From RBG-16-64-43 sp035288225 (GTDB lineage: Bacteria; Chloroflexota; Anaerolineae; Anaerolineales; RBG-16-64-43): DNA of 30,953 nt. Made by a program: the position numbers and the translations under genes. Shown here in pieces: positions 30,372 through 30,953 of this stretch; position 1 is the stretch's first letter, and each line of letters starts with the position of its first letter. The stretch covers positions 1 to 30,953 of the forward strand of contig DATEAT010000023.1 in NCBI GenBank assembly GCA_035288225.1. The letters run 5' to 3'. The notes beneath the pieces are model-generated. The model searched no databases. It was not told the origin of the DNA and was given only the letters and a program-made list of their open reading frames with translations.

Positions 30372-30953
30372 GTGAAAGACCAAATCATCACCGTTGAGCC
30401 GCACGACGACCTTGCCTCACTGCGTGACAAGATCCTGCGCACCCAGGCAGAACGGATACTCTTCCTCCCGGCGAGTCCCTCGTCCTTGCGCCGGCTCGAC
30501 CTTGCCCTCTGCAAGCGCTGGGCCGCTGCCGTGGGCGCCAGCCTATGCCTGGTCTCATCGGATGCGTATCTCGCGCGGGCCGCCTCCCAGGCAGGAATTG
30601 CCTCGTTCCCCACAATCGACGAAGCGCTTGCCGTCGAAAAAAACCACCTCAAGACATCGGTCCCGCTCCCTCAACCGTGGCGCTCCAACGCCCGGTTTGT
30701 CGGTCAGAGCAAGCTGGGCGACGAACGTCTCTCCACGAGGCCGTTAGGCGATGGTCTTGTGGCTATGCGCAGCGCGAGCGAAATCAAGGACCTGGATCAG
30801 AAGAGACTGACCACACCCGGGCCTTTAAACCGCCGCCTGCGAGACGCGATCTTTCTCACCCCCCTCGTGCTTCTCGTCTCAACTGCCCTCCTTCTTCTTC
30901 CGTCAGCCGAGGTCGACATCGCCCTTCCCTCCCATGTAAGCCCTCAGACTCTC
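30372..30953 (+). CDS. Membrane-anchored protein resembling Chloroflexota baseplate-J-like proteins (partial, N-terminus)
   Basis: An open frame of 194 codons runs from GTG 30372 to the right edge without a stop. An in-frame TAG at 30360 excludes a longer N-terminus. The first domain (about residues 1-95) begins KDQIITVEPHDDLASLRDKI, followed by ERILFLPASPSSLRRLDLALCKRWAAAVGASLCLVSS. One transmembrane helix follows at about 165-180 (FLTPLVLLVSTALLLLPSA), and the chain then enters the exported side (EVDIALPSHVSPQTL). I recall this domain order at the N-terminus of large Chloroflexota membrane proteins annotated as baseplate J/gp47-like, but that part lies outside the window. It starts 46 bases after alaS. 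The Shine-Dalgarno is weak (AGGAT, 12 bases away). Confidence 0.6.
   Translation, partial: MKDQIITVEPHDDLASLRDKILRTQAERILFLPASPSSLRRLDLALCKRWAAAVGASLCLVSSDAYLARAASQAGIASFPTIDEALAVEKNHLKTSVPLPQPWRSNARFVGQSKLGDERLSTRPLGDGLVAMRSASEIKDLDQKRLTTPGPLNRRLRDAIFLTPLVLLVSTALLLLPSAEVDIALPSHVSPQTL

Overview
The window looks like a chromosomal contig from a GC-rich bacterium, most likely a Chloroflexota (Anaerolineae/Caldilineae-like) member. This rests on protein style only: a BMP-family lipoprotein whose lipobox Cys is followed by an Ala/Pro/Thr/Glu linker, a partial membrane-anchored protein at the right edge resembling a Chloroflexota family, and a LysM cell-wall lipoprotein. No rRNA, tRNA, CRISPR array, insertion sequence or phage was seen.

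Region 1 (1-19244, all on the minus strand, read right to left) is one long catabolic gene set for purines and ureido compounds. It starts at a good sigma70-type promoter (19300-19328) that overlaps a palindrome (19291-19308). The order of transcription is: 8-oxoguanine/guanine deaminase-like amidohydrolase, adenine deaminase, GntR/UTRA regulator, aspartate-carbamoyltransferase-like protein, YgeW-like knotted carbamoyltransferase, carbamate kinase, a BMP/NupNOPQ-type nucleoside ABC transporter (lipoprotein, double ATPase, two permeases), a second SsnA/Atz-like amidohydrolase, FdrA (AllF-like), a small FdrA-tail protein, a DUF1116 (AllG-like) protein, a threonine-synthase-like PLP enzyme, and the FAD and 2Fe-2S subunits of a xanthine-dehydrogenase-type hydroxylase. 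The last gene runs off the left edge.

Taken together, the set reads as uptake of purines or nucleosides, deamination, hydroxylation to xanthine/urate-level compounds, carbamoyl transfer from ureido intermediates to phosphate, and ATP recovery by carbamate kinase. It resembles the E. coli yge/ygf/ssnA purine locus and the allFGHK oxamate carbamoyltransferase genes, but differs in several ways. There are two unlike carbamoyltransferases, one with an altered amino-acid pocket. The FdrA tail is a separate gene. No DUF2877 (AllH) protein is in view. A threonine-synthase-type enzyme stands in the pathway slot that YgeX fills in E. coli. This locus is the strongest candidate here for an incompletely described system.

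Region 2 (19245-30953) is mostly ordinary: a polytopic membrane protein (+); a shared bidirectional terminator; folD (-); a three-gene minus cluster of TPR protein, URO-D-like protein and multidomain cell-wall lipoprotein; a DegV protein and a Yip1-like membrane protein (-); then alaS (+) with a near-consensus promoter; and the first 194 codons of a membrane-anchored protein that continues past the right edge.
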